DNA from: Caldinitratiruptor microaerophilus
Lineage (GTDB): Bacteria; Bacillota; Sulfobacillia; Symbiobacteriales; ZC4RG38
Length of the DNA stretch: 64,000 nt
Assembly: GCF_025999835.1 (NCBI RefSeq)
Contig: NZ_AP025628.1
Span: forward strand, 2,852,001 to 2,916,000
Reading direction: 5' to 3'
Positions 1 to 9,420 of this stretch are shown one piece after another (the stretch's first letter is position 1; every line of letters begins with the position of its first letter). The notes under the pieces are model-generated. The model was given only the letters and a program-made list of their open reading frames with translations, was not told the origin of the DNA and made no database searches. Both the position numbers and the translations under genes were made by a program.

Positions 1-519
1 CGGGACCGCCGGCCGGCCGAGGCGGACGTAGCACGGACCCGGATGCTCCGCCACGGCGAAGGTGGCGGCGCGGGCTTCCACGGCGTCGGCCGGGACGATC
101 ACGGTCATGTTCGGGATGGCCCGCATGAGCGCGAGGTCCTCGATCATCTGGTGCGAGGCGCCGTCCTCGCCGAGCGTGATGCCGCCGTGGCTCACGCAGA
201 TCTTCACGTTGACGGCCGAGTACCCGATCGCGTTGCGCACCTGGTCGTAGGCCCGGCCGGCGCCGAAGATCGCGAAGGTGCTGGCGAACGGGATCTTCCC
301 CGCCAGCGCCAGCCCGGCGGCGATGCCCATCATGTTCGCCTCGGCGATGCCCACGTTGAAGAAGCGCTCGGGGAAGCGCTCCGCAAACTTGTACGTGTAG
401 GTGGACTTGGAGAGGTCGGCGTCGAGCACGACCACGTCGGGGTTGCGCTCCCCGAGCTCGACGAGGGCCTCCCCGTACGCCTGCCGGGTGGCGATCTTCT
501 TCTGGCTCACGACGCTCAC
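1..519 (-). CDS. Transketolase, C-terminal subunit (partial)
   Basis: This is the pyrimidine-binding and C-terminal half of a split transketolase, which moves two-carbon ketol units in the non-oxidative pentose phosphate pathway with its N-terminal partner next door. Read on the minus strand, the protein begins near [19 protein letters not shown]. It contains the family motifs [27 protein letters not shown] (with the catalytic-type Glu) and [15 protein letters not shown]. The GTG start at 519 overlaps the partner's stop as GTGA, and an AGGAGGT lies about 10 bases upstream, so the two are translationally coupled. The gene is cut by the left window edge after about 173 residues; a whole subunit is usually about 310. 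Confidence 0.95.
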   Translation of the reverse strand, partial: MSVVSQKKIATRQAYGEALVELGERNPDVVVLDADLSKSTYTYKFAERFPERFFNVGIAEANMMGIAAGLALAGKIPFASTFAIFGAGRAYDQVRNAIGYSAVNVKICVSHGGITLGEDGASHQMIEDLALMRAIPNMTVIVPADAVEARAATFAVAEHPGPCYVRLGRPAVP

Positions 520-1379
520 CGTGCACGCACCTCCTGCGGGGACGGCGCAGAAGGCGCGTCCTCCCGGTCGATCTCGCCGTACAGGTCCTCGAGTTCCTCC
601 ACCTTCGGGTACCAGCTGTGGGACTTCACCGTGCCCTCCACGGCGGCGATGCCCCGGCCCTTGCGGGTGCGGGCGACGATGCAGGTCGGCCGCTCCCGGG
701 TGGCCCGGGCCTCGGCCAGCGCGGCGAAGATCTGGCGGTAGTCGTGCCCGTCGATCTCGACCGCATGCCAGCCGAACGCCCGGAACTTGCCGGCAACGGG
801 CGCCGGGTCGTTGATCTCGCTCACGGGCCCGTCGATCTGCAGGCCGTTGTAGTCCACGATCGCGCACAGGTTGTCCAGGCGCCGGTTGCCGGCGAACATC
901 GCCGCCTCCCAGACCTGGCCCTCCTGCAGCTCGCCGTCTCCCAGGAGGGCGTAGACACGGTAGCCCTTGCCGTCGAGCTTCCCGGCCAGCGCCATGCCGA
1001 TCGCCTGGCTCAGGCCCTGACCCAGGGAGCCCGCCGAGATCTCCACCCCGGGCAGCTTGTGCCTCGCCGGGTGGCCCTGCAGCCGGCTGTCGATGCGCCG
1101 GAACGTGTCCAGCTCCTCCGGCGGGAAGTAGCCCCGGCGGGCCAGGAGCGCGTACAGGAGCGGCGATGCGTGCCCCTTGGAGAGGCAGAAGCGGTCCCGG
1201 TCCGGCCAGTCGGGGCGGGACGGGTCGAGCCGCATCTCCCGCCAGTACAGCGCCACCCCGATCTCGACCGCCGACAGCGAGCTGCCCGCATGCCCGGACT
1301 GCGCCCCGGCGACCTGCCGGACGATGTCCTTCCGGATCTGCCGGGCGATCGCCCTCAGTTCCCTGTAGTCTTCCTCCAT
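516..1379 (-). CDS. Transketolase, N-terminal subunit
   Basis: This 287-residue thiamine-diphosphate-binding half of a split transketolase pairs with the C-terminal subunit encoded immediately downstream. Visible motifs are SKGHASP (about residues 67-73), GSLGQGL (117-123), and the ThDP/Mg signature GDGELQEGQ (147-155) followed by the DYNGLQ asparagine near 178. Length is normal for the split form found in many Firmicutes and archaea. Its start lies inside the last 25 bases of the upstream glycosyltransferase gene and its stop overlaps the next start, so it is part of the long minus-strand operon. The cellular role is inferred to be sugar-phosphate supply; nothing shows a special substrate. 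Confidence 0.96.
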   Translation of the reverse strand: MEEDYRELRAIARQIRKDIVRQVAGAQSGHAGSSLSAVEIGVALYWREMRLDPSRPDWPDRDRFCLSKGHASPLLYALLARRGYFPPEELDTFRRIDSRLQGHPARHKLPGVEISAGSLGQGLSQAIGMALAGKLDGKGYRVYALLGDGELQEGQVWEAAMFAGNRRLDNLCAIVDYNGLQIDGPVSEINDPAPVAGKFRAFGWHAVEIDGHDYRQIFAALAEARATRERPTCIVARTRKGRGIAAVEGTVKSHSWYPKVEELEDLYGEIDREDAPSAPSPQEVRAR

Positions 1380-2176
1380 GGCGGTTCCTCCTGCTGGGCT
1401 GCGTCACCGCCCCCGCCTCCGGGGCCCAGGCCGAGCCGCTCGGCCAGGACCCGAAGCGCGAACCCGATGAGAGGCGGCAAGGAACGGCGATAGCGGCCGA
1501 AGCGGACGATGCGGTAGACCCACTCGAGGTTCAGGCGGATCATCCAGTCGGGGGCACGCCGGGCCTTCCCGGCCCAGAGGTCAATGCCGCCGCCGATGCC
1601 CATCGCCAGCGGCACCGCCAGCTCCGTCAGGTGGCGGGCGAGCCACTTCTCCTGAAGCGGCGCCCCCATGCCCGTCAGGAGCACGTGCGGCCTGGCGGCG
1701 CGGATCGCCGCCACGACTTCCCGGTCCGCCTGCGGTTCGAAGTGGGCCCAGTACCCATCGCGCCGGCCGCAGACCGTGATGTTCGGGTACCGCGCCTGGA
1801 GCCGCCGGGCTGCCTCCGCGACCGTGTCCGGCGTGGAGCCCAGGAGGAACACCCGCGTGCCGGGCGGCGCGCCGGCCAGCACGCCGGCCGCCAGATCCAC
1901 GCCCGCCACCCGCTCCGGCACGGGCCTCCCGAGGAGGCGGGCGGCCAGCACCACGCCGGCGCCGTCCGGGACCACGAGGTCGGCCTGGCGCAGGACCTGC
2001 CGCAGCTCGGGGTCCCTGCGGGCAGCCATCACGATCTCCGCGTTGGGGGTCACGACCAGGTGGGGCGCACCGCTCGCCACGAAGTCCAGACAGCGGCGGA
2101 CGGCTTCGGCCAGGGTGACCCGGTCGACCGCGACCCCCAGGATCACGCTCCGACCCCGGTCGGATGCTTTTTTCAT
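1355..2176 (-). CDS. WecG/TagA/CpsF-family glycosyltransferase
   Basis: This 273-residue GT26-type glycosyltransferase is expected to add N-acetylmannosamine or a similar sugar to an undecaprenyl-linked primer at the inner membrane face, as TagA does for wall teichoic acid linkage units. Family features are [11 protein letters not shown] (about residue 43), [12 protein letters not shown] (about 65-76), [10 protein letters not shown], and the late basic stretch [17 protein letters not shown] chose the ATG at 2176 because GGAGGAG precedes it and it lies one base past the csaB stop. Longer upstream reading is overlap only. A wecB-type 2-epimerase, which would supply UDP-ManNAc, lies at the other end of the window. 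The exact acceptor is unknown. Confidence 0.93.
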   Translation of the reverse strand: MKKASDRGRSVILGVAVDRVTLAEAVRRCLDFVASGAPHLVVTPNAEIVMAARRDPELRQVLRQADLVVPDGAGVVLAARLLGRPVPERVAGVDLAAGVLAGAPPGTRVFLLGSTPDTVAEAARRLQARYPNITVCGRRDGYWAHFEPQADREVVAAIRAARPHVLLTGMGAPLQEKWLARHLTELAVPLAMGIGGGIDLWAGKARRAPDWMIRLNLEWVYRIVRFGRYRRSLPPLIGFALRVLAERLGLGPGGGGGDAAQQEEPPWRKTTGN

Positions 2177-2177
2177 G

Positions 2178-3332
2178 CTAGCTCCTCCGCCGGACGAAAT
2201 CAAGGGCGAGCCGGGCGGCCTGCATGGCATCGGCTGCCAGTCGCGCCGTGACGGCCCGGAGGCGCCGCCCTTCCACCGCCCGGCCCTTGAGCGCCGCCAG
2301 GCCGGCCTCCACCAGCGCCTGCGGGTCCAGGTCCTGCACGCTGCCCGCCGTCACCGCGCCCACCTGGCGCAGGAAGGCGTCGATCTTCGGGTCATAGGAG
2401 ACGCCCACCGGCGGCACCCCGGCCATGGCGGCGAAGACCAGGGCGTGGTAGCGCATGCCGACGAGGAGGTCGCAGGCGGCCACCGCGTCGAGGGCGTCGC
2501 GGTACGTCCAACCGTCCGCGTGCGGCACGGCGGCGGGCTCGGCCATCGCTTCGGCGACGGCCCGGGCGACCTGGAGGTCGGCGGGGGGCTGCAGGGGAAG
2601 GAAGACCACCGTGCCCCCCGTCCGGCGGGCCAGGCCGTCAAGGGCCTCGGCCAGGCGGTGCCAGCCCGGCTCCCCCCGACCCGGCCAGGGCCGCACCGAT
2701 ACCCCGATGAGCGGCCCGCCGGAGTCGCGGGGCGGCAGCGACACGCCGGCCGCGGCGAGAAGCCGCCGCCCCCGCGCCGGATCGCCGGGCTCGAGGGCCA
2801 GGGCGGCGTCGGCCGCCACGAAGAGGCGGGGGTGGCGCACCCCGAGGCGGTACAGGAACTCGCCCGACTCGGGGTCCCGTACCGTGATGAGCGCCACCCG
2901 GGACGCCACCAGCCGGGTCAGGAGGCGCCCGGGCCAGCGGCGGATCGGCCCGACGCCCTGGGCGTGGAACACGACCGGCCGCCCCCTGAGCATCGCCATC
3001 ACGGCCAGGCCGAGATAGAAGGGGATGGAGCGGAGGCCCGTCACGTCCTGGAGGAGGCTCCCGCCGCCGGCCAGCACGAGGTCGGCCCGGCCCATCTCCT
3101 GCCAGATGCGCCGGATGCGGTTGCGGGAGACGGCCTCGACGCCGTGCACCCGGCGGGTCTCGGCCGCCTTGCCGGAGACCACCACGAACTCGGTCCCCGG
3201 CTCCACCTTCCGGAAGGCGCGGACGATGCCGGCGAGGATCGCCTCGTCGCCGGCGTTGCGGAAACCGTAGTACCCGTAGACCAGGACCCGGGGCGGAGCG
3301 CCGCCGGCCGCCGGCCGCCCCGAGGGGCTCAC
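2178..3332 (-). CDS. csaB: CsaB-like polysaccharide pyruvyl transferase
   Basis: This 384-residue member of the polysaccharide pyruvyl transferase family probably transfers pyruvate from phosphoenolpyruvate to a wall-polymer sugar, the modification that S-layer-homology domains bind. Motifs are YGYYGFRNAGDEAIL near the N-terminus, VLAGGGSLLQDVTG, HAQGVGPI, and VGMRYHALVFAAMAGVPPVGVSYDPK near the C-terminus. The GTG start at 3332 overlaps the DUF5693 gene's stop (GTGA), with a GGGAGGG upstream. A much longer in-frame extension exists but is low-complexity Gly/Ala/Pro/Arg, typical of antisense GC-rich frames. The order DUF5693-csaB-wecG suggests a joint role in secondary cell wall polymer assembly. 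Confidence 0.92.
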   Translation of the reverse strand: MSPSGRPAAGGAPPRVLVYGYYGFRNAGDEAILAGIVRAFRKVEPGTEFVVVSGKAAETRRVHGVEAVSRNRIRRIWQEMGRADLVLAGGGSLLQDVTGLRSIPFYLGLAVMAMLRGRPVVFHAQGVGPIRRWPGRLLTRLVASRVALITVRDPESGEFLYRLGVRHPRLFVAADAALALEPGDPARGRRLLAAAGVSLPPRDSGGPLIGVSVRPWPGRGEPGWHRLAEALDGLARRTGGTVVFLPLQPPADLQVARAVAEAMAEPAAVPHADGWTYRDALDAVAACDLLVGMRYHALVFAAMAGVPPVGVSYDPKIDAFLRQVGAVTAGSVQDLDPQALVEAGLAALKGRAVEGRRLRAVTARLAADAMQAARLALDFVRRRS

Positions 3333-5443
3333 GGGCGACCCTCCCGGCCCAGGGCTCCCTCCACCCACCGCAGCACCAGGGCGGCGAGTCCCGCGGCCGC
3401 CGCCCCGGCGAGCGCCCCCAGCCAGAGGCCGTGCACGGAGCGGACGAGGGACACGAGGAGCGGCGTGCGCAGGTGCGAGAAGGAGTTGACCACGGAGACG
3501 GCGCCGGTCACGGCGGCCAGGACGAACGGCAGCGCCCAGGCCCGCAGCCCCCGGTGCACGAAGACCACCGCCAGGGCCAGGGCCGGGTAGGCGATGGCGA
3601 ACTCCTTGGTGCGCGGGCGCACCACCAGCGCCCGCTCCAGCGCCGACCGCAGGGCCAGCTCCCACTCCGGCACCGGCACCAGCGGGAAGTTACCCGAGCG
3701 CTGGATGTACCAGAAGGCCGCCACCGCGGCGAGGAGCCCGAGGGCCACGTGCCGCCAGCGCACGACGGCGCCCGACCAGCCGGCGATCTCCCGCGCCGCC
3801 GAACGGGCGATCTCGCCGGGCCGGCCGGTGTGGCCGGCCAGCACGTAGCCCAGCGCGACCAGGGCCAGGGGCGCCGCGAAGGCGAGCTTGACCCCGCGGA
3901 AGTAGCGAAACTCGAGGGCGTAGGTGACGTCGCCCAGGAGTCCCGCGACCAGCAGGCCGCCCAGGAGCGCGAAGCCGAACAGGGCCACGAAGGCAACCGC
4001 TCCCTCGCGCAGGAGGTTCACCGGGGCGGCGGGCTTCGCCGGTCCGCCCTCCGGGGCCTGGCCGAGGTCACGGCGCGCCGAGGCGCCCCACCGCGCGAGA
4101 ACCCACAGGCCGCCGAGCGCGGGGAACACGACGGCCGTCGCCAGGGCCAGGGCCTGCGGGCCGGTGACCGGCGCCACGCGGGTGAGCCCCAGGGCGCCAC
4201 CGATCCCGAGCGCCGCGAGCAGGCCCGCGGTGCTCGCGCGCAGCGGCCACAGGAGCGCGAGCGCGTAGAGGCCCGCACCCACCGCGCCCAGCCCCACCAG
4301 GCCCCGCTGCCACCAGGGCGTCCAGAAGGGGGCGATGCGGCCCGGAGCGCCCGGCGGGTAACCGTGCCCGGCGAGGCGGCGAGACAACAGGGAGAAGTAC
4401 TGGAGGTTCGTCTCGACCACGCTCCGCCCGGGCTCCTGCCAGCCCAGGAACGGGCGCAGGTAGAGGATACGGATGTTCCGCTCCTGCACCGAGCGAAGCC
4501 ACTTCTCCACCGTGACCTCCGGCCGGAACTTCTCGATCTCCGCCTGCCCCATGGAGTACACCCGGGCGACGGGATAGCCGGCGGCGCGCGCGACCGCTTC
4601 GGCGCCCTCCTGCGGGGCGAATCCGAGCTGTGAGGCGTGCTCGATCATGCCGATCAACAGGCCGCGGCGCCGCACCTCCTCCGCCACGGCGGCGAGCGCG
4701 TCCGCGCCGCGCCCGTCACGGCGGAAGCCGAGCACCTCGCGCCCCCAGAAGAGGACGGCCCGGGCCTCCGGCGCCAGCCGGTCGAGGTCGGCGAAGACGT
4801 CCCGGACGAGGGCCGGCGTCGCCGCCGGTGCGGGCCGCGGCCGGGGAAACGCCTCGAGGCCGGCGCGGTGGACGAGGTCGAAGTCGGCCGGGTCCCACCC
4901 GGCGCCGTACTGCTCCAGGTCCGCCGGGGAGACGTCCAGCTCGATCACCCCGCTGCCGCCCTCGCCGGGCCCGGGCCGGTGCCAGACGGCCCGCTCCGGC
5001 CCGAGTCGGGCGGCCAGCGCGCGGTGAAGATCGCCGGCGTCGGTGCCGGGAGCCGGGACCACGTACGTGTGGGAGGCGACCAGGCGGCCCTCCCGCGCCA
5101 GCCGGCGCAGGGTGGGGGTGGCCCGGTCGGTCGCCGCGAGCTCCGCCAGGACCTCGGCGCCCGTGAAGACGGCGGCGGCGCCGTTGCGCGCGAGGTCGGG
5201 CACGCTGCGCTCCGGAACCGCCACGGCGGTGACCCCCGCCTGCTTGAGCTGCGCCAGCAGGCGATCGAGCGGGTACCCCTGCTCGGCCGCGAAGTCGCGG
5301 AAGGCCGGCAGGTCCACCGCCAGCATCACGCTGCGCGAGCCCTCCTCGCTCCGGTGCCGCACCACCAGGACCGGCAGGGCCGCCACGAGCGAGACCAGCA
5401 TCAGCGCCCCGCCGAACCGCCGGGCGAAGGCATCCTTACGCAT
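3329..5443 (-). CDS. DUF5693 family polytopic membrane protein (copy 2)
   Basis: This 704-residue membrane protein has one N-terminal membrane segment (after MRKDAFARRFGG), a large outside region of about 350 residues, then about nine to ten hydrophobic helices in the C-terminal half. The outside region contains VDLPAFRDFAAEQGYPLDRLLAQLKQ-type sequence and RNIRILYLRPF, seen in DUF5693 proteins that commonly sit beside csaB in Firmicutes. No catalytic motif is obvious and the function is unknown; membrane steps of wall-polymer synthesis or export are an inference from its neighbours. ATG 5443 has a GAGGGGGG site; an ATG at 5458 overlapping the previous stop is the alternative. It is a diverged paralogue of the gene immediately upstream. 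Confidence 0.9.
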   Translation of the reverse strand: MRKDAFARRFGGALMLVSLVAALPVLVVRHRSEEGSRSVMLAVDLPAFRDFAAEQGYPLDRLLAQLKQAGVTAVAVPERSVPDLARNGAAAVFTGAEVLAELAATDRATPTLRRLAREGRLVASHTYVVPAPGTDAGDLHRALAARLGPERAVWHRPGPGEGGSGVIELDVSPADLEQYGAGWDPADFDLVHRAGLEAFPRPRPAPAATPALVRDVFADLDRLAPEARAVLFWGREVLGFRRDGRGADALAAVAEEVRRRGLLIGMIEHASQLGFAPQEGAEAVARAAGYPVARVYSMGQAEIEKFRPEVTVEKWLRSVQERNIRILYLRPFLGWQEPGRSVVETNLQYFSLLSRRLAGHGYPPGAPGRIAPFWTPWWQRGLVGLGAVGAGLYALALLWPLRASTAGLLAALGIGGALGLTRVAPVTGPQALALATAVVFPALGGLWVLARWGASARRDLGQAPEGGPAKPAAPVNLLREGAVAFVALFGFALLGGLLVAGLLGDVTYALEFRYFRGVKLAFAAPLALVALGYVLAGHTGRPGEIARSAAREIAGWSGAVVRWRHVALGLLAAVAAFWYIQRSGNFPLVPVPEWELALRSALERALVVRPRTKEFAIAYPALALAVVFVHRGLRAWALPFVLAAVTGAVSVVNSFSHLRTPLLVSLVRSVHGLWLGALAGAAAAGLAALVLRWVEGALGREGRP

Positions 5444-5454
5444 CGCTGCCCCCC

Positions 5455-7605
5455 TCATGTCGCCGCCCTCCGGCGGTCCGCCCCTGCCCGCCGGCGCAGG
5501 GCATCCTGCACCGCCAGCCCGGCCGCCGTCCCCAGCACCAGACCCGCTGCCTCCCGCAGGGCCTCGCGCCCGAGCGGCGACCACGGCCCGGCGAGGGCCG
5601 TCGCCAGCGTGCCAGCCGCCAGCCCGCCCAAGGCGACTGCCCAGAGCCCGGGCCGGCTGCGGCCGCGCCGCAAGAGCCACCCCGCCGCGCCCAGCGCCGG
5701 GTAGGCGAGAAGGACCTCCACCGGTCGGGGAGCCCACAGGCCGAACGCGCCCGCCACGCCCGGGGGCGAGGGCACCGGCTCCGGGGTCACCGGCGCCCCG
5801 GGAGCGGTGGGCGGCGGGGCCGTGTCGGCCAGCCGGGCTGCCTCCGCCGAGCGCTGGGCCGTCAGGAGCGCGTCCAGCGCCACCACCCCCGCCAGCGCTA
5901 CCGCTGCGGCGAGCACGAGGAGGGGGCCGGCCCGGACCGGGCGGTCGCCGGCCCGGGCCAGGTCCCGCACCGCCCGCGGTCCCCGCAGCCACGCCCAGTG
6001 CACCAGGTAGAGGATGACCGGCAGGAGCGCGAGCCCGGCCCCGGGGCGGGCGACAGGCTCCGGGAGGCTGCCCGCCAGCGCCCGCGCCGCCAGGCCCCCG
6101 GCGGCGGCGTACGGCACGAGCCGCAGGAGCATCTGCCCGAGGACGATCCGGTCCCCCAGCGGCCCCGGGTCGAACGCCCGGGCGCCCTGGCGCGCGACCA
6201 GGGCCGCGGTCTTCACCTGGGCGTCGAGCCCCAGCGACGCGGCCCCCATCACCCCGAGGGCCGGCCAGGTGACGAGCGGAAGGCGCGCCGCGAGTTCCCG
6301 GGCATCCGGGGGGCCGGCCGCGGCCAGCCAGGTGCCCCACGCCACCACACCGAGGGCCGCCGCGGTCACCGCCGCGTAGGCCGCCACGCCGTGGTCCGGC
6401 CCCGGCGTCCAGAAGCGCAGGAGAAGATGTACGAAGGAGGCCGCGGCCCCCGCCCCGGCCAGCGCCAGGAGGACCCCGCCGGCAGTCCCGGCCGCCCGCG
6501 GGTCTCCCGGCCTCCCGTGGCCCTGCCCGGGGCCCAGCACCCCCGGCCGTAGGCCCGCGCGGGGAAGCGCGGCGCGCAGGGACCGCAGCGCCGCCGTCTG
6601 GCGCGCCAGATCCGCTTCCGGCTCGGCTGACTCGGGCCAGAGGCCGAAGACGAACAGCCGCACCCCGTCCTGGGCCGCCAGCCGCAGCCAGTCCGCGGGG
6701 CCTTCACCGTGCACGGTGCGGTGCGCCCGCACGGCGGAGAGCCCCGGGGTGCCAGCGAGGTCACGCAGCCCGAGCGGCCCGCCGGGAGCCGCGGCGAGCG
6801 TGCCCCCGGGTCCGACCGGCAGCGCGGCGCCCACCGGCACCGCCAGGATCGCGCCGCGGCCGGCCAGGGCCGCGCCGAATTCGACTGCCCGGCCGGGGTA
6901 GCCGGGAACCTCGGCACCCTCCGGGTACACGGGCCGTCCCGGCTCCAGCGCCGATGCGGGCGCGGCCGGGTCGGCCGGGCGCAGCGGGGCGCGGACGAGG
7001 CTCGGGAACGGGTTTCCGACCCCGTAGGCGACCGCCAGGCCGTGGCGCCGGACCAGGTCGGCGTCGGCGGGCAGGTGCCCGAGGGGCATCACGAGGAGCG
7101 CCGACGCCCACGGCCGGTCCGGGTCGCCGATCGGCGCCTGCACGGCCAGGACGGCGAGAGACGGGTCGCCCCGGGCGGCCGTGCGGCGGACGCGCTCCGC
7201 CCCGAGCCGCGCGCGGAGGGCGGACTCGAGCCAGGCCGCCAGCTCCGGATTGTCCCGGACGAAAACGTAGGTCTCGTCCGCCCGGACCTCTTCCGGCGGC
7301 AGCGCGAAGGCGGGGTCGAGCCGTGCTCGCGCCGCGGCCTCCCCGCCGCCGATCACCTGGACGCTCACCCGGAAGGCCGGGGGATAACCGGCCTGGCCCT
7401 GCTGGAGGAGGTCGTACAGGGTCTTCTCCCCCACCAGGGCCGAGGTCGCGCCGGCCTCCCGGAAGCGATCGAGGATCCGCCCCGGGTCGAGGTTCCGGAT
7501 GGCCGCGAAGCGGCGGACCGCCCCCAGGTCGACGGCCAGCTCGACCGCCGGGCCGGGACCGGGCTGCCGTGCCAGCAGGAGGACCGCCGCCACGAGACCG
7601 AGCAT
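5455..7605 (-). CDS. DUF5693 family polytopic membrane protein (copy 1)
   Basis: This protein of about 716 residues shares the plan of the following gene: an N-terminal membrane segment, an outer region beginning AVDLGAVRRFAAIRNLDPGRILDRFREAGA (compare the DLPAFRDFAAEQGY region of its neighbour), then many hydrophobic helices. It is more Ala/Gly/Pro-rich and looks more diverged. No ATG, GTG or TTG lies between the upstream stop (7669) and ATG 7605, yet the reading frame upstream encodes a good basic-hydrophobic leader preceded by AGGGAGG. A CTG start at 7638 is therefore plausible and would add 11 residues. The stop overlaps an ATG of copy 2. Function is unknown. Confidence 0.86.
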   Translation of the reverse strand: MLGLVAAVLLLARQPGPGPAVELAVDLGAVRRFAAIRNLDPGRILDRFREAGATSALVGEKTLYDLLQQGQAGYPPAFRVSVQVIGGGEAAARARLDPAFALPPEEVRADETYVFVRDNPELAAWLESALRARLGAERVRRTAARGDPSLAVLAVQAPIGDPDRPWASALLVMPLGHLPADADLVRRHGLAVAYGVGNPFPSLVRAPLRPADPAAPASALEPGRPVYPEGAEVPGYPGRAVEFGAALAGRGAILAVPVGAALPVGPGGTLAAAPGGPLGLRDLAGTPGLSAVRAHRTVHGEGPADWLRLAAQDGVRLFVFGLWPESAEPEADLARQTAALRSLRAALPRAGLRPGVLGPGQGHGRPGDPRAAGTAGGVLLALAGAGAAASFVHLLLRFWTPGPDHGVAAYAAVTAAALGVVAWGTWLAAAGPPDARELAARLPLVTWPALGVMGAASLGLDAQVKTAALVARQGARAFDPGPLGDRIVLGQMLLRLVPYAAAGGLAARALAGSLPEPVARPGAGLALLPVILYLVHWAWLRGPRAVRDLARAGDRPVRAGPLLVLAAAVALAGVVALDALLTAQRSAEAARLADTAPPPTAPGAPVTPEPVPSPPGVAGAFGLWAPRPVEVLLAYPALGAAGWLLRRGRSRPGLWAVALGGLAAGTLATALAGPWSPLGREALREAAGLVLGTAAGLAVQDALRRRAGADRRRAAT

Positions 7606-7668
7606 TTCCAGGATGACGAGAAAGCGCTTGAGGACCAGCCGCAGCGCCTCCCTGCCGATGGCTCCGTG

Positions 7669-8193
7669 CTACTGCACCGCGAACGCACCGCGGACGAGGA
7701 GGATCGCCGCGGTGGTGGCCACCACGCCACGCCCGTCGGAGCGGGGGACGAGCAGGAGGTGGTTCGCCGCCACGTCCTGCCCGTTGGCCACGTCCCTGCC
7801 CGCCGTGAGGTCGCTCAGGCCGCCCAGGCTCGTGGGCTCCGTCGCCACCTTGACCCGGCCGGTACGCAGGATGATCTCCGTGCCGCCCTCGGCCACCAGC
7901 CGCTGGCCGGGGGCCAGCTGGACGACCTCGAGGGTCGGGGCGGCCGCCGGGACGCCCGGACCGACCGGTGCAGCGCCTGACCCGCCCGCGCCTCCGGAAC
8001 CCAGGCCCTGGAGCGCCCGGGTGACGTACTCCTCGACGAAGCTCCGGGTCACCACGGGGTCGTCCGCCGAGCCCGGCTCCGGCGCGGGCCGGGCCGCAGC
8101 CCGGGCGCGGACGGCGAGAAACCCTGCGGCCGTCACTGCGGCGAGGGCCGCCGCACCTGCGGCGGTAGCCCAGCTGCGTCTCCACCGGCTCAC
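7669..8193 (-). CDS. Membrane-anchored protein of unknown function
   Basis: This 174-residue protein has a short basic N-terminus, one membrane segment (about residues 10-30), an Ala/Pro/Gly linker, then a compact beta-rich region. That region contains VVQLAPGQRLVAEGGTEIILRTG, SLGGLSDLTAGRDVANGQ and ANHLLLVPRSDGRGVVA. I do not assign a named family, although the last region resembles conserved hypothetical proteins that Firmicutes often keep in this location. The GTG start at 8193 has GGAGG with 7-base spacing, 16 bases after prfB, so it is very likely co-transcribed with it. It probably faces the outside of the cell or the forespore space; this is inference. Confidence 0.85.
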   Translation of the reverse strand: MSRWRRSWATAAGAAALAAVTAAGFLAVRARAAARPAPEPGSADDPVVTRSFVEEYVTRALQGLGSGGAGGSGAAPVGPGVPAAAPTLEVVQLAPGQRLVAEGGTEIILRTGRVKVATEPTSLGGLSDLTAGRDVANGQDVAANHLLLVPRSDGRGVVATTAAILLVRGAFAVQ

Positions 8194-8209
8194 CGAATCG
8201 CCTCCGCTG

Positions 8210-9323
8210 CTACCGGACCAGCTCGCCCGCCGCCCGCTTCTGAAGGTAGGCGTAGATGAACCCGTCGATCTCGCCGTCCATGACGGCCTGGATGTTGCCG
8301 ACCTCGTACCCGGTGCGGTGGTCCTTGACGAGCGTGTACGGCTGGAACACGTAAGACCGGATCTGGCTGCCCCACTCGATCTCCATCTTCGGGCCCTTCA
8401 GCTGGCCCAGTTCCCGCTCCATCTGCTCCAGCTTGAGCTGCGCCAGACGGGAGCGGAGCATGCGCATGGCCACCTCGCGGTTCTGGATCTGGGACCGCTC
8501 CTGCTGGCAGGAGACCACGATCCCCGTGGGCAGGTGGGTGATGCGGACCGCCGACTCCGTCTTGTTCACGTGCTGGCCGCCGGCGCCGCTGGAGCGGAAC
8601 GTGTCGATCCGCAGGTCCTCCGGCCGGATCTCGACCTCGCCGTCGTCCTCGACCTCCGGAGTCACTTCCACGGCCGCGAAGCTCGTGTGCCGGCGGGCCG
8701 CCGCGTCGAACGGGGAGATCCGGACGAGGCGGTGCACGCCCATCTCGGGGCGCAGGAAGCCGTAGGCGTGAGGGCCACGGATGGCGACGGTCGCGCTCTT
8801 GAGCCCCGCCTCCTCGCCCGGCAGGGTGTCGAGGATCTCGACCTTGTACCCCCGGGCCTCGGCCCAGCGGGTGTACATCCGGAGGAGCATCTCGGTCCAG
8901 TCCTGCGCCTCCGTGCCGCCCGCGCCGGCGTGCAGGGTCAGGATCGCGTTGTGGTCGTCATAGCGGCCGGTGAGGAGCCGCTCCAGCTCGAACTTGCGGA
9001 CGTCCTCCTCCAGCGCCGACGCTTCCCGGGCGGCCTCCTGGCCGAGTTCCGGGTCCGCGGCCTCCTCGGCCAGCTCCACCATGACCTCCAGGTCCTCCGC
9101 GCGCCGGCTGAGGGCCTCCCAGCGCTCCAGCGGCTCCCGCAGGCTGCCCAGTTCCTTCAGGACCTTCTGCGCCTGCGCCGGGTCATCCCAGAAATCCGGA
9201 CGGGCGCTCCGGGCTTCGAGTTCCCCGATCCGCCGCTGCCGGCCGTCCCAGTCAAAGAGACCCCCTGAGTTCGGCCAGACGGGCCTTGATGCGCTCGGCG
9301 CGGCGGGCGATGTCTTCCAGCAT
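8210..9323 (-). CDS. prfB: Peptide chain release factor 2 (programmed +1 frameshift)
   Basis: RF2 of about 370 residues terminates translation at UGA and UAA. The gene is in two frames. A 23-codon first part beginning MLEDIARRAERIKARL ends at an in-frame TGA (9252-9254), and the rest continues in the +1 frame from DWDGRQRR. The junction AGGGGGTCTCTTTGAC carries the classical internal Shine-Dalgarno and CTT-TGA-C slip site for autoregulation by RF2 level. Later motifs are ISPF (the RF2 SPF codon-recognition tripeptide) and GAGGQHVNKTESAVR (the GGQ hydrolysis loop). ATG 9323 is preferred because RF2 proteins commonly begin MLED; ATG 9338 is possible. In Bacillus prfB follows secA; here about 6 kb separates them. 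Confidence 0.96.
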
Positions 9324-9384
9324 GCACGAGACCCCCATTTCCGCCGCATCGCCCCGCCCGGAGGCGGGGCTGCGCTCGCACCCT

Positions 9385-9414
9385 ATTGTAACATGGGCCG
9401 GACGGGGGTCACAA
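9385..9414 (-). promoter_or_regulatory. Predicted SigA promoter of prfB operon
   Basis: Minus-strand TTGTGA, an 18-base spacer, then TACAAT. Transcription would start near 9378, about 40-55 bases before the candidate prfB starts. All genes down to transketolase follow with short gaps or overlaps, so this may drive the whole operon. Confidence 0.6.
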
Positions 9415-9420
9415 CGCGGC

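Noticed and set aside
2178-3665. N-terminal 110-residue extension of CsaB
   Set aside because: Low-complexity antisense-frame sequence overlapping the DUF5693 gene; a coupled GTG start at 3332 fits better.
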